Shown here one piece after another: positions 53,407 through 62,119 of a stretch of DNA of 64,000 bases (positions are counted from its first letter, which is position 1; every line of letters starts with the position of its first letter). The position numbers and the translations under genes were made by a program. This DNA comes from Tolumonas auensis DSM 9187 (GTDB lineage Bacteria; Pseudomonadota; Gammaproteobacteria; Enterobacterales; Aeromonadaceae). The notes beneath the pieces are model-generated. The model saw nothing but the letters and a program-made list of their open reading frames with translations, did no database searches and was not told the DNA's origin. The DNA is taken from the NCBI RefSeq assembly GCF_000023065.1, contig NC_012691.1, forward strand, positions 2,028,501 through 2,092,500, given 5' to 3'.

Positions 53407-55914
53407 ATGGCTAAGACATTATCTTTTACCTGTGAACTGCCCAATGGCGTCCATGCCCGACCAGCAAGTCATATGGAACAGTTCTGTAATAAATTTGCAT
53501 CATCTATCAACTGGACTAATACCCGTACCGGTGCAACAGGCGATGCTAAAAGCGTTCTATCATTGATCGGAACAGATACCCTATTAGGCGATAAATGCCT
53601 TATTACCATCGATGGCTTAGATGAAGATGAAGTACTGCAGCAGATGCAGGCGTTTATCAATGGCGAATTTGCCAAGTGTGATGAAGCACTTCCACAGGCA
53701 TCACATGAAGACAAAGACGTTGCACCATTGCCTCGTTCTCTGGCTAATTTGGCGCCGGTGACAGTCCGTGGTAATAATGTTAGCACCGGTATCGCTACAG
53801 GTAAGCTGGTCAGTGTTAACGCATTCGATTTCGAAAAATTAGAAAACTTGCCAGCGCTTCGTTCTATGGATGAAGAAAAATCATCAATGGCTTCTGGTCT
53901 GAAAGCTTTGGCTCATGGCATTGAGCGCCAGCTGCAAATCGCACATGGTACCGAATCCGCCATTCTGAAAGCACATCTGTCTATTGTGTCAGATACTTCG
54001 TTTCACCAACATTTGATGAATCGTGTTTCCGAAGGCAGCAGCTGTGCTGAAGCGATTATTGCTACAGCCAGACACTTCAGTAACCAAATGAAGCAATCAA
54101 AAAGTGAATACTTACGTGAGCGTGAATTAGATATTCGCGACGTGAGCTTCCAGTTATTGCAACAGATCTATGGTGCTGCGAACTTTGATAACAAACTGGT
54201 ATTAACTGAAGATTCAGTTTGTTTAGCTGAAGATCTGACGCCAAGCCAATTCTTGGAGTTAGACAAAAAACACCTGAAAGGTCTGATTTTAAGCCGTGGT
54301 GGCAGTACATCACACACTGTTATTCTTGCCCGTTCATTCAAAATCCCAACCTTGGTTGGTGTAGAACAAACAGCGTTGAATAGTGCCATCGGTACACAAA
54401 TTGTTGTGGATGCAAATTTAGGTTTAGTAGCCACTAATTTGACTGATCCCGTAATTCGTTATTATGACCAAGAATTGAATGTTCAGAAAACATTAGAACA
54501 ACAGCAAGGTGTGTTCAAAAATATTCAGGCGCAAACCGAAGATGGCAAACGTCTTGAAATTGCCGCAAACATCGCATTACCAATTGAAGCTAAAGCAGCC
54601 TTCAATAATGGCGCTGAAAGTATCGGTCTGTTCCGTACAGAAATGCTGTACATGGATCGTCAAACAGCACCAGACGAAGACGAGCTGTACAATATTTATT
54701 GTCAAGCTATCGAAGCAGCTCATGGTAAAGCGATCATCATCCGGACAATGGATATCGGTGGCGATAAACCTGTTGAATATCTCAATATCCCTCATGAAAA
54801 CAACCCATTCCTGGGTTATCGGGCAGTTCGGATTTATAAAGAATTCTTTGAGTTGTTCAAGAGTCAATTACGTTCCATTCTGCGTGCATCAGCGCATGGC
54901 TCTTTGAAAATCATGATCCCAATGATTTCCTCAATGGAAGAAATCCTGTGGGTTAAAGAATTACTGAGTCAGGTGAAACACGAACTCCGTGAAAACAAGA
55001 TCCCATTTGATGAAAAAATTCCATTCGGGATCATGTTAGAAGTTCCATCAATTGCGTTCATTATTGACCAGTGCTGTGAAGAGATTGATTTCTTCAGTAT
55101 CGGCAGTAACGATTTGACCCAGTATCTGATCGCCGTTGACCGTGATAATGAAAAAGTAGCTAACCATTACAACAGCCTGAACCCAGCGTTCTTGCGTACG
55201 TTAGATCATATTGTTCGTGAGGTTCATCGTCATGGTAAATGGGTTGGTCTGTGTGGCGAATTAGGTGCTAAAGGCTCCGTACTGCCACTGCTGGTTGGTT
55301 TGGGTTTAGATGAAATCAGCATGAGCGCACCTAACATTCCAGCGACTAAAGCCCGTCTGGCTAAACTGGATAGCAAAGAATGCCGGTTGCTGCTGAATAA
55401 AGCGATGGCTTGCCGTACTGCGCTTGAAGTTGAGCATTTACTGGCTCAATTCCGCATGGTTCAGCACGATGCGCCTCTGCTTACTTCTGACTGTATTATT
55501 CTGGACAGCGATTTACGCAGCAAAGAAGAAGTGATCAAAACGATGACTGATAATCTTTACCTGGCGGGTCGTTGCCGTTATCCAAATAAACTGGCTGAAG
55601 ATCTGTGGGCTCGTGAAGATGTGTTCTCTACCGGACTTGGTTTTGGATTTGCAATTCCACACACGAAATCTGAGCACATTGAACAATCAACTATCAGCGT
55701 AGCGAAACTGGCTAACCCAATTATGTGGGGTGATGAAGAAGTCCGGTTCATCATTATGCTGACCTTGAACAAACATGCTGCTGGCGATCAACACATGAAG
55801 ATCTTCTCAAGATTGGCGCGTCGTATTATGCATGCTGGTTTCCGTGATGGTTTATTCAACTCTAAATCTACTTTTGAGATTGAACAAACACTGAAAACCG
55901 AACTGGAAATGTAA
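53407..55914 (+). CDS. ptsA: multiphosphoryl transfer protein: HPr - enzyme I - EIIA(fru)
   Basis: 835 residues. HPr domain 1-90 (NGVHARPASHMEQF, His 16); enzyme I about 120-680 (GGSTSHTVILARSFKIPTLV with the active His near 302; GSNDLTQYLIAVDRD; proton-donor Cys in GLCGELGAKG); EIIA-fru about 690-835 (GLGFGFAIPHTKSEH). It supplies phosphate from PEP to the local EIIB/EIIC proteins without the general PTS. Length and order match E. coli PtsA. The start MAKTLSF at 53407 has AAGG upstream; a GTG at 53380 is unlikely. Confidence 0.95.
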   Translation: MAKTLSFTCELPNGVHARPASHMEQFCNKFASSINWTNTRTGATGDAKSVLSLIGTDTLLGDKCLITIDGLDEDEVLQQMQAFINGEFAKCDEALPQASHEDKDVAPLPRSLANLAPVTVRGNNVSTGIATGKLVSVNAFDFEKLENLPALRSMDEEKSSMASGLKALAHGIERQLQIAHGTESAILKAHLSIVSDTSFHQHLMNRVSEGSSCAEAIIATARHFSNQMKQSKSEYLRERELDIRDVSFQLLQQIYGAANFDNKLVLTEDSVCLAEDLTPSQFLELDKKHLKGLILSRGGSTSHTVILARSFKIPTLVGVEQTALNSAIGTQIVVDANLGLVATNLTDPVIRYYDQELNVQKTLEQQQGVFKNIQAQTEDGKRLEIAANIALPIEAKAAFNNGAESIGLFRTEMLYMDRQTAPDEDELYNIYCQAIEAAHGKAIIIRTMDIGGDKPVEYLNIPHENNPFLGYRAVRIYKEFFELFKSQLRSILRASAHGSLKIMIPMISSMEEILWVKELLSQVKHELRENKIPFDEKIPFGIMLEVPSIAFIIDQCCEEIDFFSIGSNDLTQYLIAVDRDNEKVANHYNSLNPAFLRTLDHIVREVHRHGKWVGLCGELGAKGSVLPLLVGLGLDEISMSAPNIPATKARLAKLDSKECRLLLNKAMACRTALEVEHLLAQFRMVQHDAPLLTSDCIILDSDLRSKEEVIKTMTDNLYLAGRCRYPNKLAEDLWAREDVFSTGLGFGFAIPHTKSEHIEQSTISVAKLANPIMWGDEEVRFIIMLTLNKHAAGDQHMKIFSRLARRIMHAGFRDGLFNSKSTFEIEQTLKTELEM

Positions 55915-55933
55915 AAGCTAAACAGCACACCCC

Positions 55934-55982
55934 GTAACCTGTATGTTAAATAATAGTCGAGTATTATTTTCATACAGGTTAC
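55934..55982. terminator. long hairpin after ptsA
   Basis: GTAACCTGTATG and CATACAGGTTAC form a 12-bp stem, continued by AAATAATA and TATTATTT, separated by unpaired bases and closing on GTCGAG. It is nearly a full 49-base palindrome and ends the ptsA message. Confidence 0.75.
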
Positions 55983-56071
55983 ATTTCAATACAGTCGTAC
56001 GCCATTATCTTTTCTCAAACTCAGAACCAGTCAAAATTAGAGATCTTTGGCTTTTTGTAAATGCCCATTAA

Positions 56072-56098
56072 ATCATTAATCATTAATCATTAATCATT
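56072..56098. repeat. short tandem repeat, 7-bp unit
   Basis: ATCATTA is repeated nearly four times (the last unit ends ATCATTT). It lies between the metabolic cluster and the integration module; iterated short repeats are common near integrase or replication sites, but none is proved here. Confidence 0.7.
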
Positions 56099-56166
56099 TT
56101 CCTGTTTTGGCCAAAAAAATGAACTCACATTGCGTTTTCCAATCTATTCTCTCAGCAATAGTCGCA

Positions 56167-56373
56167 TTATTCATCCTTGATCAATTCAAATAACGCTGTG
56201 ATATCTACATCGAAATAGCGACACAACACCTCAATATCATTAAGTTCAACTCGCGAGGCTGTTTCGTTATATAGCCGAGTTATCGTTCCTCTATTCAGCC
56301 CCGTGTCTCTTGCAACATCAGCAATTTTCAATCGACGCTCGCCCATCAGGCGTGATAGATGGCACTTGATCAT
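56167..56373 (-). CDS. XRE-family repressor, small
   Basis: A 68-residue helix-turn-helix protein (IADVARDTGLNRGTITRLY). Small Cro/CI-like regulators of this kind often control the xis/int genes of integrative elements. It is divergent from the excisionase-like gene and the region between holds two inverted repeats. Confidence 0.8.
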   Translation of the reverse strand: MIKCHLSRLMGERRLKIADVARDTGLNRGTITRLYNETASRVELNDIEVLCRYFDVDITALFELIKDE

Positions 56374-56408
56374 AATCTTCTACCTAAAAAAATTATCTCC
56401 TAATGAAC

Positions 56409-56432
56409 AAAATGACTTGCAAATGTCATTTT
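56409..56432. promoter_or_regulatory. inverted repeat between repressor and xis (operator 1)
   Basis: AAAATGAC and GTCATTTT separated by eight bases, 36 bases before the repressor start. Likely operator of the XRE repressor. Confidence 0.5.
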
Positions 56433-56453
56433 ACTCATCATAATGATCTTCAG

Positions 56454-56471
56454 GAGGTCATTTTAGACCTC
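56454..56471. promoter_or_regulatory. inverted repeat between repressor and xis (operator 2)
   Basis: GAGGTC-ATTTTA-GACCTC, 32 bases before the xis-like ATG. The half-site GTCATTTTA is shared with operator 1. Confidence 0.5.
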
Positions 56472-56502
56472 TAATGAAAAATCTATCTACTGGAGAATCA
56501 TT

Positions 56503-56712
56503 ATGTCACACACATATCTCACAACAGAAGAACTTTCTATGCGCATCAAGTATGACGCACGAACTATCCGCAATCAGCTGAAAGACTCTGTGTTTTTGGA
56601 AGGGATCCATTACATCCGTCCTTTCGGGGGCAGAAAGCTCCTTTTTATCTGGGAGCCTATCGAGGAAGAATTACTGAAAAACAGCGCAATGTTTGAATGC
56701 TTCCACGGCTAA
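56503..56712 (+). CDS. excisionase-like DNA-binding protein
   Basis: 69 residues (YLTTEELSMRIKYDARTIRN, then HYIRPFGGRKLLFIWEPIEE) with a winged-helix/MerR-like fold seen in Xis proteins. It directly precedes the integrase gene, 11 bases apart, and is divergent from an XRE repressor. The role as directionality factor is inferred from position. Confidence 0.65.
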   Translation: MSHTYLTTEELSMRIKYDARTIRNQLKDSVFLEGIHYIRPFGGRKLLFIWEPIEEELLKNSAMFECFHG

Positions 56713-56723
56713 GGAGAAAGACA

Positions 56724-57908
56724 ATGACTTCCGTGTTTGTTCAAAACGACATTTTGTATCTGGATTTTCATTTCAAAGGCCAGCGGTGCCGGGAACGTAC
56801 GGGCTTGCCTGATACAGAATTTAACCGGCGTAAGCTGGAAAAGTTTTGCAAACGCATGGACGCTCAAATCACATTAGGACAATTCAATTTTTGCAAAACG
56901 TTTCCCAATAGCTCTCAGTGCGAATATTTCCACAAAATTGCGCACCGGGAAGAGCTACTTAAAGCTGGCTGTCCTTCATTTGCTGAATTCGCCGAGACCT
57001 GGTATCAGGAAAAACAGGTGGAATGGCGGACATCTCAACGAGAAACAATTCGCAATATCCTGGATATTCACCTTTTACCCAGCTTTGGATTAATGCCCGT
57101 AAACCATATCGGGAAAACAGAAATTCTTTCGTTTCGAAACTATGTTACTCAACTCAAAGGCCGGGGTGATAAACAAATTTCCGCCTCTCGGGTCAATCAT
57201 ATTATGACGCCATTGCGCATGATCCTGAATGAAGCATCAGATCGTTTTGATTTTCCTGCAGTCTGGAAACAAATTAAATCGATGAAAGTCCCACGAAGTG
57301 ATGTGATGCCATTGACTCTGGCTGAAATAGAACGATTGCTCTTAGTAGTCAGAAAAGATTTTAAACCCTATTACACAGTGAGATTTTTTACCGGACTTCG
57401 ATCCAGCGAAATCCACGGATTAACGTGGCGTCATGTCGATTTTGAAAGATGCCAAATTCTCGTTTATCAGGCTTATGTCCGTGGAGAGCTGATTTCGACT
57501 AAAACTGATGGCTCCTACCGGGAAGTACAGATGAGCCTGCGTGTCTACGAAGCATTATTAGCCCAATATAAAATGTCAGGACAAAACAGATCGATTGATG
57601 ATTTTGTGTTTTGTAGCTCTGTTGGAACAGCTCTTGAAGATCGAAATGTAGCCAATCGGGTTTGGTATCCTCTTCTGGCACTTCTGGGTTTAGAAAAACG
57701 GAAACCCTATCAAAGCCGGCATACTACAGCCACTTTATGGCTTTCCTCCGGCGAAAGTCCGGAATGGATCGCCAGACAACTCGGTCATGTCAGTACCAAC
57801 ATGTTATTCCGGGTGTATTCCCGTTATGTCCCGAATATGACTGGTCGCGATGGCACTGCATTCGAACAGATGCTGTCTACATCCTCCCGTCAACATTCTA
57901 CTTTTTGA
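56724..57908 (+). CDS. tyrosine integrase
   Basis: 394 residues. An N-terminal Arm-type part, a core-binding domain (about 80-180) and the catalytic domain with Arg (FFTGLRSSEIHGLTW), Lys-region (STKTDGSYREV), His-x-x-Arg-type box (YQSRHTTATLW), LGH (RQLGHVSTN) and the Tyr nucleophile (VYSRYVP). The start MTSVF has AAGGAGAAAG upstream. It should catalyse integration and excision of the element, with the excisionase-like protein. Confidence 0.93.
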   Translation: MTSVFVQNDILYLDFHFKGQRCRERTGLPDTEFNRRKLEKFCKRMDAQITLGQFNFCKTFPNSSQCEYFHKIAHREELLKAGCPSFAEFAETWYQEKQVEWRTSQRETIRNILDIHLLPSFGLMPVNHIGKTEILSFRNYVTQLKGRGDKQISASRVNHIMTPLRMILNEASDRFDFPAVWKQIKSMKVPRSDVMPLTLAEIERLLLVVRKDFKPYYTVRFFTGLRSSEIHGLTWRHVDFERCQILVYQAYVRGELISTKTDGSYREVQMSLRVYEALLAQYKMSGQNRSIDDFVFCSSVGTALEDRNVANRVWYPLLALLGLEKRKPYQSRHTTATLWLSSGESPEWIARQLGHVSTNMLFRVYSRYVPNMTGRDGTAFEQMLSTSSRQHSTF

Positions 57909-57924
57909 AAGTGTGGAGGCTACT

Positions 57925-58821
57925 ATGAATTTTGTGACTAATCACCCCGAATGTGCTGAATTGATCTGGGCTTCACGAATTGAAGGCACTCAATGGCTTT
58001 TCCACTCACTTAACCGGAAATTGCAACTTTCCATGCAACAGGATGATATAAAGTCGATTAACCCTGATGGTCAATGGGTTATCTGCTTTTTCAATGATGC
58101 TGGCGTTTTACCCAAAATTGATAAAATAACGGTATTGAAAGGATTATTCAGCGAAGAACATCATCAGCTGATCAACTTTCATTTTAAGCAGGCTTTGCCT
58201 CAACACAAAGAGATCGTCAGAGACCTGTGGTATTTCTACAGTATTCTCCCTGAGGGTGTTATCAGGGAATTTCTCTATCAGATACTCAGCGACAGGATCT
58301 TCATTACTGCATTTTTTAGTGCTCGAGGCAGTCATCGGCACCACCACGAGTATATTGGCGGTTTACTGGAACATAGTTATGAAGTCGCGTTTAATTCTGC
58401 GTTGTTAGCCAAACAATTCCGGCTCGGTCCGATGACAACATCTATCGCATTCATTGCTGGGCTATTACATGATGCCGGGAAAATAGAGCTGTATTACAAT
58501 CATCCCTGTGAAGATGGCATATGTGCACAACATGAAATGCTGACATTCATGTTGCTTAAATCTCAACTGCAATACTTAAGAAATAATTCTCCACGCTACT
58601 TTGAAGCTATCAGCGGATGTTTAAAAACCAAAGTTCCGAGTGTACCAGCGTCATATATTGTAGAAACACTGGTTCGGATGGCCGACAAGGTATCCACCGA
58701 CGTTTATCTGGCAAAAGCAGCGTTCAGGAATGTTCCTGATTTTTACTGGTATACCAAAAGCAAAATGGACAACCAGGTCTATAAGCGTCTGGATGCTTAT
58801 TCAGTCATTCAAACGGAATAA
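57925..58821 (+). CDS. HD-domain protein (predicted phosphohydrolase)
   Basis: 298 residues. The middle carries an HD metal site: HHHEYIGGLLEHSYEVA, then AGLLHDAGKIELYY. Such domains hydrolyse nucleotides or RNA ends; the GGLLEH pattern also occurs in the TraI_2/MobH-like relaxase family of integrative conjugative elements. It follows the integrase by 16 bases with GGAGG before the ATG, so it is part of the same message. The N-terminal 140 residues have no known domain that I can name. Confidence 0.75.
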   Translation: MNFVTNHPECAELIWASRIEGTQWLFHSLNRKLQLSMQQDDIKSINPDGQWVICFFNDAGVLPKIDKITVLKGLFSEEHHQLINFHFKQALPQHKEIVRDLWYFYSILPEGVIREFLYQILSDRIFITAFFSARGSHRHHHEYIGGLLEHSYEVAFNSALLAKQFRLGPMTTSIAFIAGLLHDAGKIELYYNHPCEDGICAQHEMLTFMLLKSQLQYLRNNSPRYFEAISGCLKTKVPSVPASYIVETLVRMADKVSTDVYLAKAAFRNVPDFYWYTKSKMDNQVYKRLDAYSVIQTE

Positions 58822-58909
58822 AGTTAGTCAAATTACTGAAGCTATATGCTGCGGCAGTATATCTGCCGCCGCTCCTGCAACTTAGCCCGACTAGAAATCC
58901 ATCAGAGCC

Positions 58910-61900
58910 TTAAACGTTGGCTGAGAGCGTGTTGTTTTTACTCCATGACTGTAGCTGTTCAACTGAAAAGAGGGTCAATGCGATCGTATATGCAAGATAG
59001 AACAATACAGGTGAACTGTATCGTTTAAATTTCTGAATACCCTCGTTTTTTATTACCTGTCGCTGAAGAATACCAGCTTCATCAGGATGTTTGATCCACA
59101 CAAGTGCACTCGATGCATTAGGGTTATCAATGAATTTATCAATATCGATTTGTGCAGGCAAACCCGATGTCCATTGCTTTTCATTAATCGGGGAACAACG
59201 AATTTGAATCCTTATTCTTCCTGCGGGTACAAGTTTCAGCGAGGTAGCTATGAATACTTTCAATTGTTCCGGATCACGAAATGGCAGTGAATGGTTTCGA
59301 GTATTACTATGCATAAGCTGGTACTGGATCCACCCCACCAGTTCTTTCTGGTTTGTCCTGTATATTTTCCGGGCCTTCTTGACCATATCACTGAATTCTT
59401 CTTTTTCTGCATGACTCCGCAACTCCCCCGGCAACAAGTCATTTATACGGCTGGAATGGAATAATCTGTGTTGCGTCCGTTTCGTTTTCAACTGTTTCAA
59501 TGCATCGATTTTATGCCCCCACGGCTTAATCACATCATCAGTGATCTGGTAATGAGTCTGTAATGGCAAGATGTCATCCTGATTTGCTAAAGCTGTGAGT
59601 ATTTCCAGCATGGCAAATAAATCGAGCTTGGGACGTTTGGGGACCGCTACAGGGGGTAGTTGTTGTGGCTTACAGTTGATTCTTTTTATGTATCTTTGAA
59701 GGCCGGTTCTGATTTCAGTAAAACAACGGGTATAACTCAATGCACCAGCTTCCCAACCCAATGACTGAAGTTGGTTTATCGATACCCCTGAGAAGAAGTG
59801 CCGGGTTTTAAAACCCCATTCATATTGAGCTTGTCGAATGCAGGAAGCGCTAACCCAATCAGAAAAATGCAGATAGCTCTTTAGAGTTGTCTCAGGAGAG
59901 AGATGTCCGGCAAACTGAGCGAATGCCCAATAATCCCCTCTTGGATGCCCACTCATGATGGCTTTATAAATGAGCTCACAACGGTCAGCATCCCATGGCA
60001 ATAAATGCTGCCCTAACAACCGATTTCCAGAATGTAACTCTAGCACGTCTCGATGCAGCAGCAACTGCAACCGACTAATTGCGGTATGTCGTAGATGATG
60101 AAAGGTCCACTGCTGGTTACTACAAGCATTAAGAGCATCTTGGATAGGTGACCTGACATCACTGTCTGACAGAGGAATTAATTCTCCTGCTTCAGACGGA
60201 AACATCAGTGCTGCAGCGGATTGAGTTTGAGAATGAGACCGAAACCTAAAATAGCGCTTCACTATGGCTAACTCTTCTTCTGTTAACAGCACCGCAAGCG
60301 GGATCTTCCGGTGAGCACTATCTGTTTTAGTATCATCCAATTGTGTGGTCCGAACATACAGCCACATTTCATCACTTTGCTCAACATCTGCGACCCGGAG
60401 TTTAATCAACTCGCCCAGCCTTAGCCCAGTCCGGAATGCAATAATAGCAATACACTCTAGCTTTCGTTTTTCCCTCGTGGTGAATGTTGCACAACATGCA
60501 ACTACATTCAGCATATACCGGAATAACGGTTCACTGATGTACCCAGCCCGAATATGCGGCTTTTCCCGAATACCGTCGATCAGACCTTCAGATAACGGTT
60601 CGAGACCATGATGTCTGACACCGTACTTGTGCAACGTCACTATCCGTTTCGCCAGATAATCCGCTCGGCTGGAATATTTCGGCTCAGACTCAGGATCTTC
60701 ATCTTCATTCTCATGAGTAATAAGACATAATGATGATTGGTCCTCATGAAGCAAAGCTCGATATTTCGTGACGAAGTCCTCACTACTCCAACTGTGTATA
60801 TTTTCGCCGTAACAAAGATTAAGCCACTGCATCCCACCTCGACTCAGATAAGTACGCAAGCTTGACGGCTGATTTTTGTTCACTGCGATACAATGATATA
60901 ACCAGCCTAAGAGGATCTGTTCTACCTCGGTCAGTGACAATTCCGCCTGCAATGCGGTCAATGCTTTCAGTGTGTTCTGACGGGTATTTTTTTGAGTTGC
61001 ACTGCTTTTTTCCTGAATCGCATTGCGCAATTTACTCAGAAATAAAGAGTGTCGATCAATACGGGCGTTTCCCTTATGCCTGGTTCGTGTTGCCGCCGGT
61101 TTAGTTATTGAATTTATCTGAGCACCCTGCGGGACGCATGGCTGATGTAATTCGTGCCAATGCGGATGAGACAGCCCCAGAGAGATGAATTTATCCGATG
61201 CAACATGCGAAAGGATCTGAGGGTAAAACACCCCGGGATGAAGTTGCACACATAACTGACTATATGAACACAGCTGTTTCGTCGTTATTTCGGGGGCGTT
61301 GTATTGATGAATATGCCGATTTAACCAATACTCAAATCCTTCCAGCTCATTAGGCACTGAGAATGTGAGTGTTCTGTTCCGGTACCATCGCTGTAATAAA
61401 CCCAGCGTCGGCAGTGCAGGAAAAAAACGCCAATGCGAGTGTAACTCCCCTTGGCGATCAATAAAGTTAGTAGGTGCATTGTTAAGCTCGGTTTCAATCC
61501 AGATCTGTTGCTCATCCGAAAATAATCCGGTCCGACTTGCTACCGCTTTCGCAAACAGATGCAGTGTGCGAGCAGTCTGGATCCCTGAATGAAAAATGGC
61601 ACTGAATAACACATCAGCCAACAACACCTCGGCTGAATAATTAACTCGACCATATCGTTCAATATTTTCTATCCACTGATGATAAAAAACCGTACAAGCC
61701 TGATTTTTACGGAACCACTTTCCATCGTAAGGCAGTTTGGTTCTTGTGATTTCAAGGGGAATAGTTGGTAAATCTAACTGCCATAACCCACTTTCATTTC
61801 CTTTTTGAATACATTTAAGAACAAAAATCAGCGCTTTTCGGTAACTATCTTCACTCTTGCAATCCGATCTAAGTCCTTCAATAAACCGATCCCAATTTTC

Positions 61901-62119
61901 ATCATATTTTTCACACGAAGGGATTTCATGGAACATCTGTGGCAGGTATTTTTCAAATGCTTTCAATGCCTTTGAGTGTATAGCAAGGGTTTGAGACTGG
62001 CGGTTTTTGGCCCTTCTATCAGCACCAAAGACCTGAAACCTGCCAACTTTCAATTCAGCCTGTTCTGACTCTATTTTCGTTTTCGCTTCGGATAACGGGT
62101 TCACCATCCCTCTATACAT
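58910..62119 (-). CDS. very large tyrosine-recombinase-like protein
   Basis: 1069 residues. A tyrosine-recombinase catalytic region lies around residues 560-780: Arg in FRTGLRLGELIKL, Lys in DDTKTDSAHRKIP, HxxR in FHHLRHTAISRL, and GH-and-Tyr in AGHLSPETTLKSYLHF. The first 550 residues and the last 280 have no domain I can name. It is far longer than normal integrases. Its start overlaps the end of the next recombinase gene by 19 bases. Integrases of this size occur in multi-recombinase elements such as the gamma-mobile-trio islands; whether this is one is not shown. Confidence 0.8.
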   Translation of the reverse strand: MYRGMVNPLSEAKTKIESEQAELKVGRFQVFGADRRAKNRQSQTLAIHSKALKAFEKYLPQMFHEIPSCEKYDENWDRFIEGLRSDCKSEDSYRKALIFVLKCIQKGNESGLWQLDLPTIPLEITRTKLPYDGKWFRKNQACTVFYHQWIENIERYGRVNYSAEVLLADVLFSAIFHSGIQTARTLHLFAKAVASRTGLFSDEQQIWIETELNNAPTNFIDRQGELHSHWRFFPALPTLGLLQRWYRNRTLTFSVPNELEGFEYWLNRHIHQYNAPEITTKQLCSYSQLCVQLHPGVFYPQILSHVASDKFISLGLSHPHWHELHQPCVPQGAQINSITKPAATRTRHKGNARIDRHSLFLSKLRNAIQEKSSATQKNTRQNTLKALTALQAELSLTEVEQILLGWLYHCIAVNKNQPSSLRTYLSRGGMQWLNLCYGENIHSWSSEDFVTKYRALLHEDQSSLCLITHENEDEDPESEPKYSSRADYLAKRIVTLHKYGVRHHGLEPLSEGLIDGIREKPHIRAGYISEPLFRYMLNVVACCATFTTREKRKLECIAIIAFRTGLRLGELIKLRVADVEQSDEMWLYVRTTQLDDTKTDSAHRKIPLAVLLTEEELAIVKRYFRFRSHSQTQSAAALMFPSEAGELIPLSDSDVRSPIQDALNACSNQQWTFHHLRHTAISRLQLLLHRDVLELHSGNRLLGQHLLPWDADRCELIYKAIMSGHPRGDYWAFAQFAGHLSPETTLKSYLHFSDWVSASCIRQAQYEWGFKTRHFFSGVSINQLQSLGWEAGALSYTRCFTEIRTGLQRYIKRINCKPQQLPPVAVPKRPKLDLFAMLEILTALANQDDILPLQTHYQITDDVIKPWGHKIDALKQLKTKRTQHRLFHSSRINDLLPGELRSHAEKEEFSDMVKKARKIYRTNQKELVGWIQYQLMHSNTRNHSLPFRDPEQLKVFIATSLKLVPAGRIRIQIRCSPINEKQWTSGLPAQIDIDKFIDNPNASSALVWIKHPDEAGILQRQVIKNEGIQKFKRYSSPVLFYLAYTIALTLFSVEQLQSWSKNNTLSANV

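Noticed and set aside
56072-56098. Short tandem repeats considered as a CRISPR or replication iteron array
   Set aside because: The unit is 7 bp without spacers, and no rep or cas gene is near.
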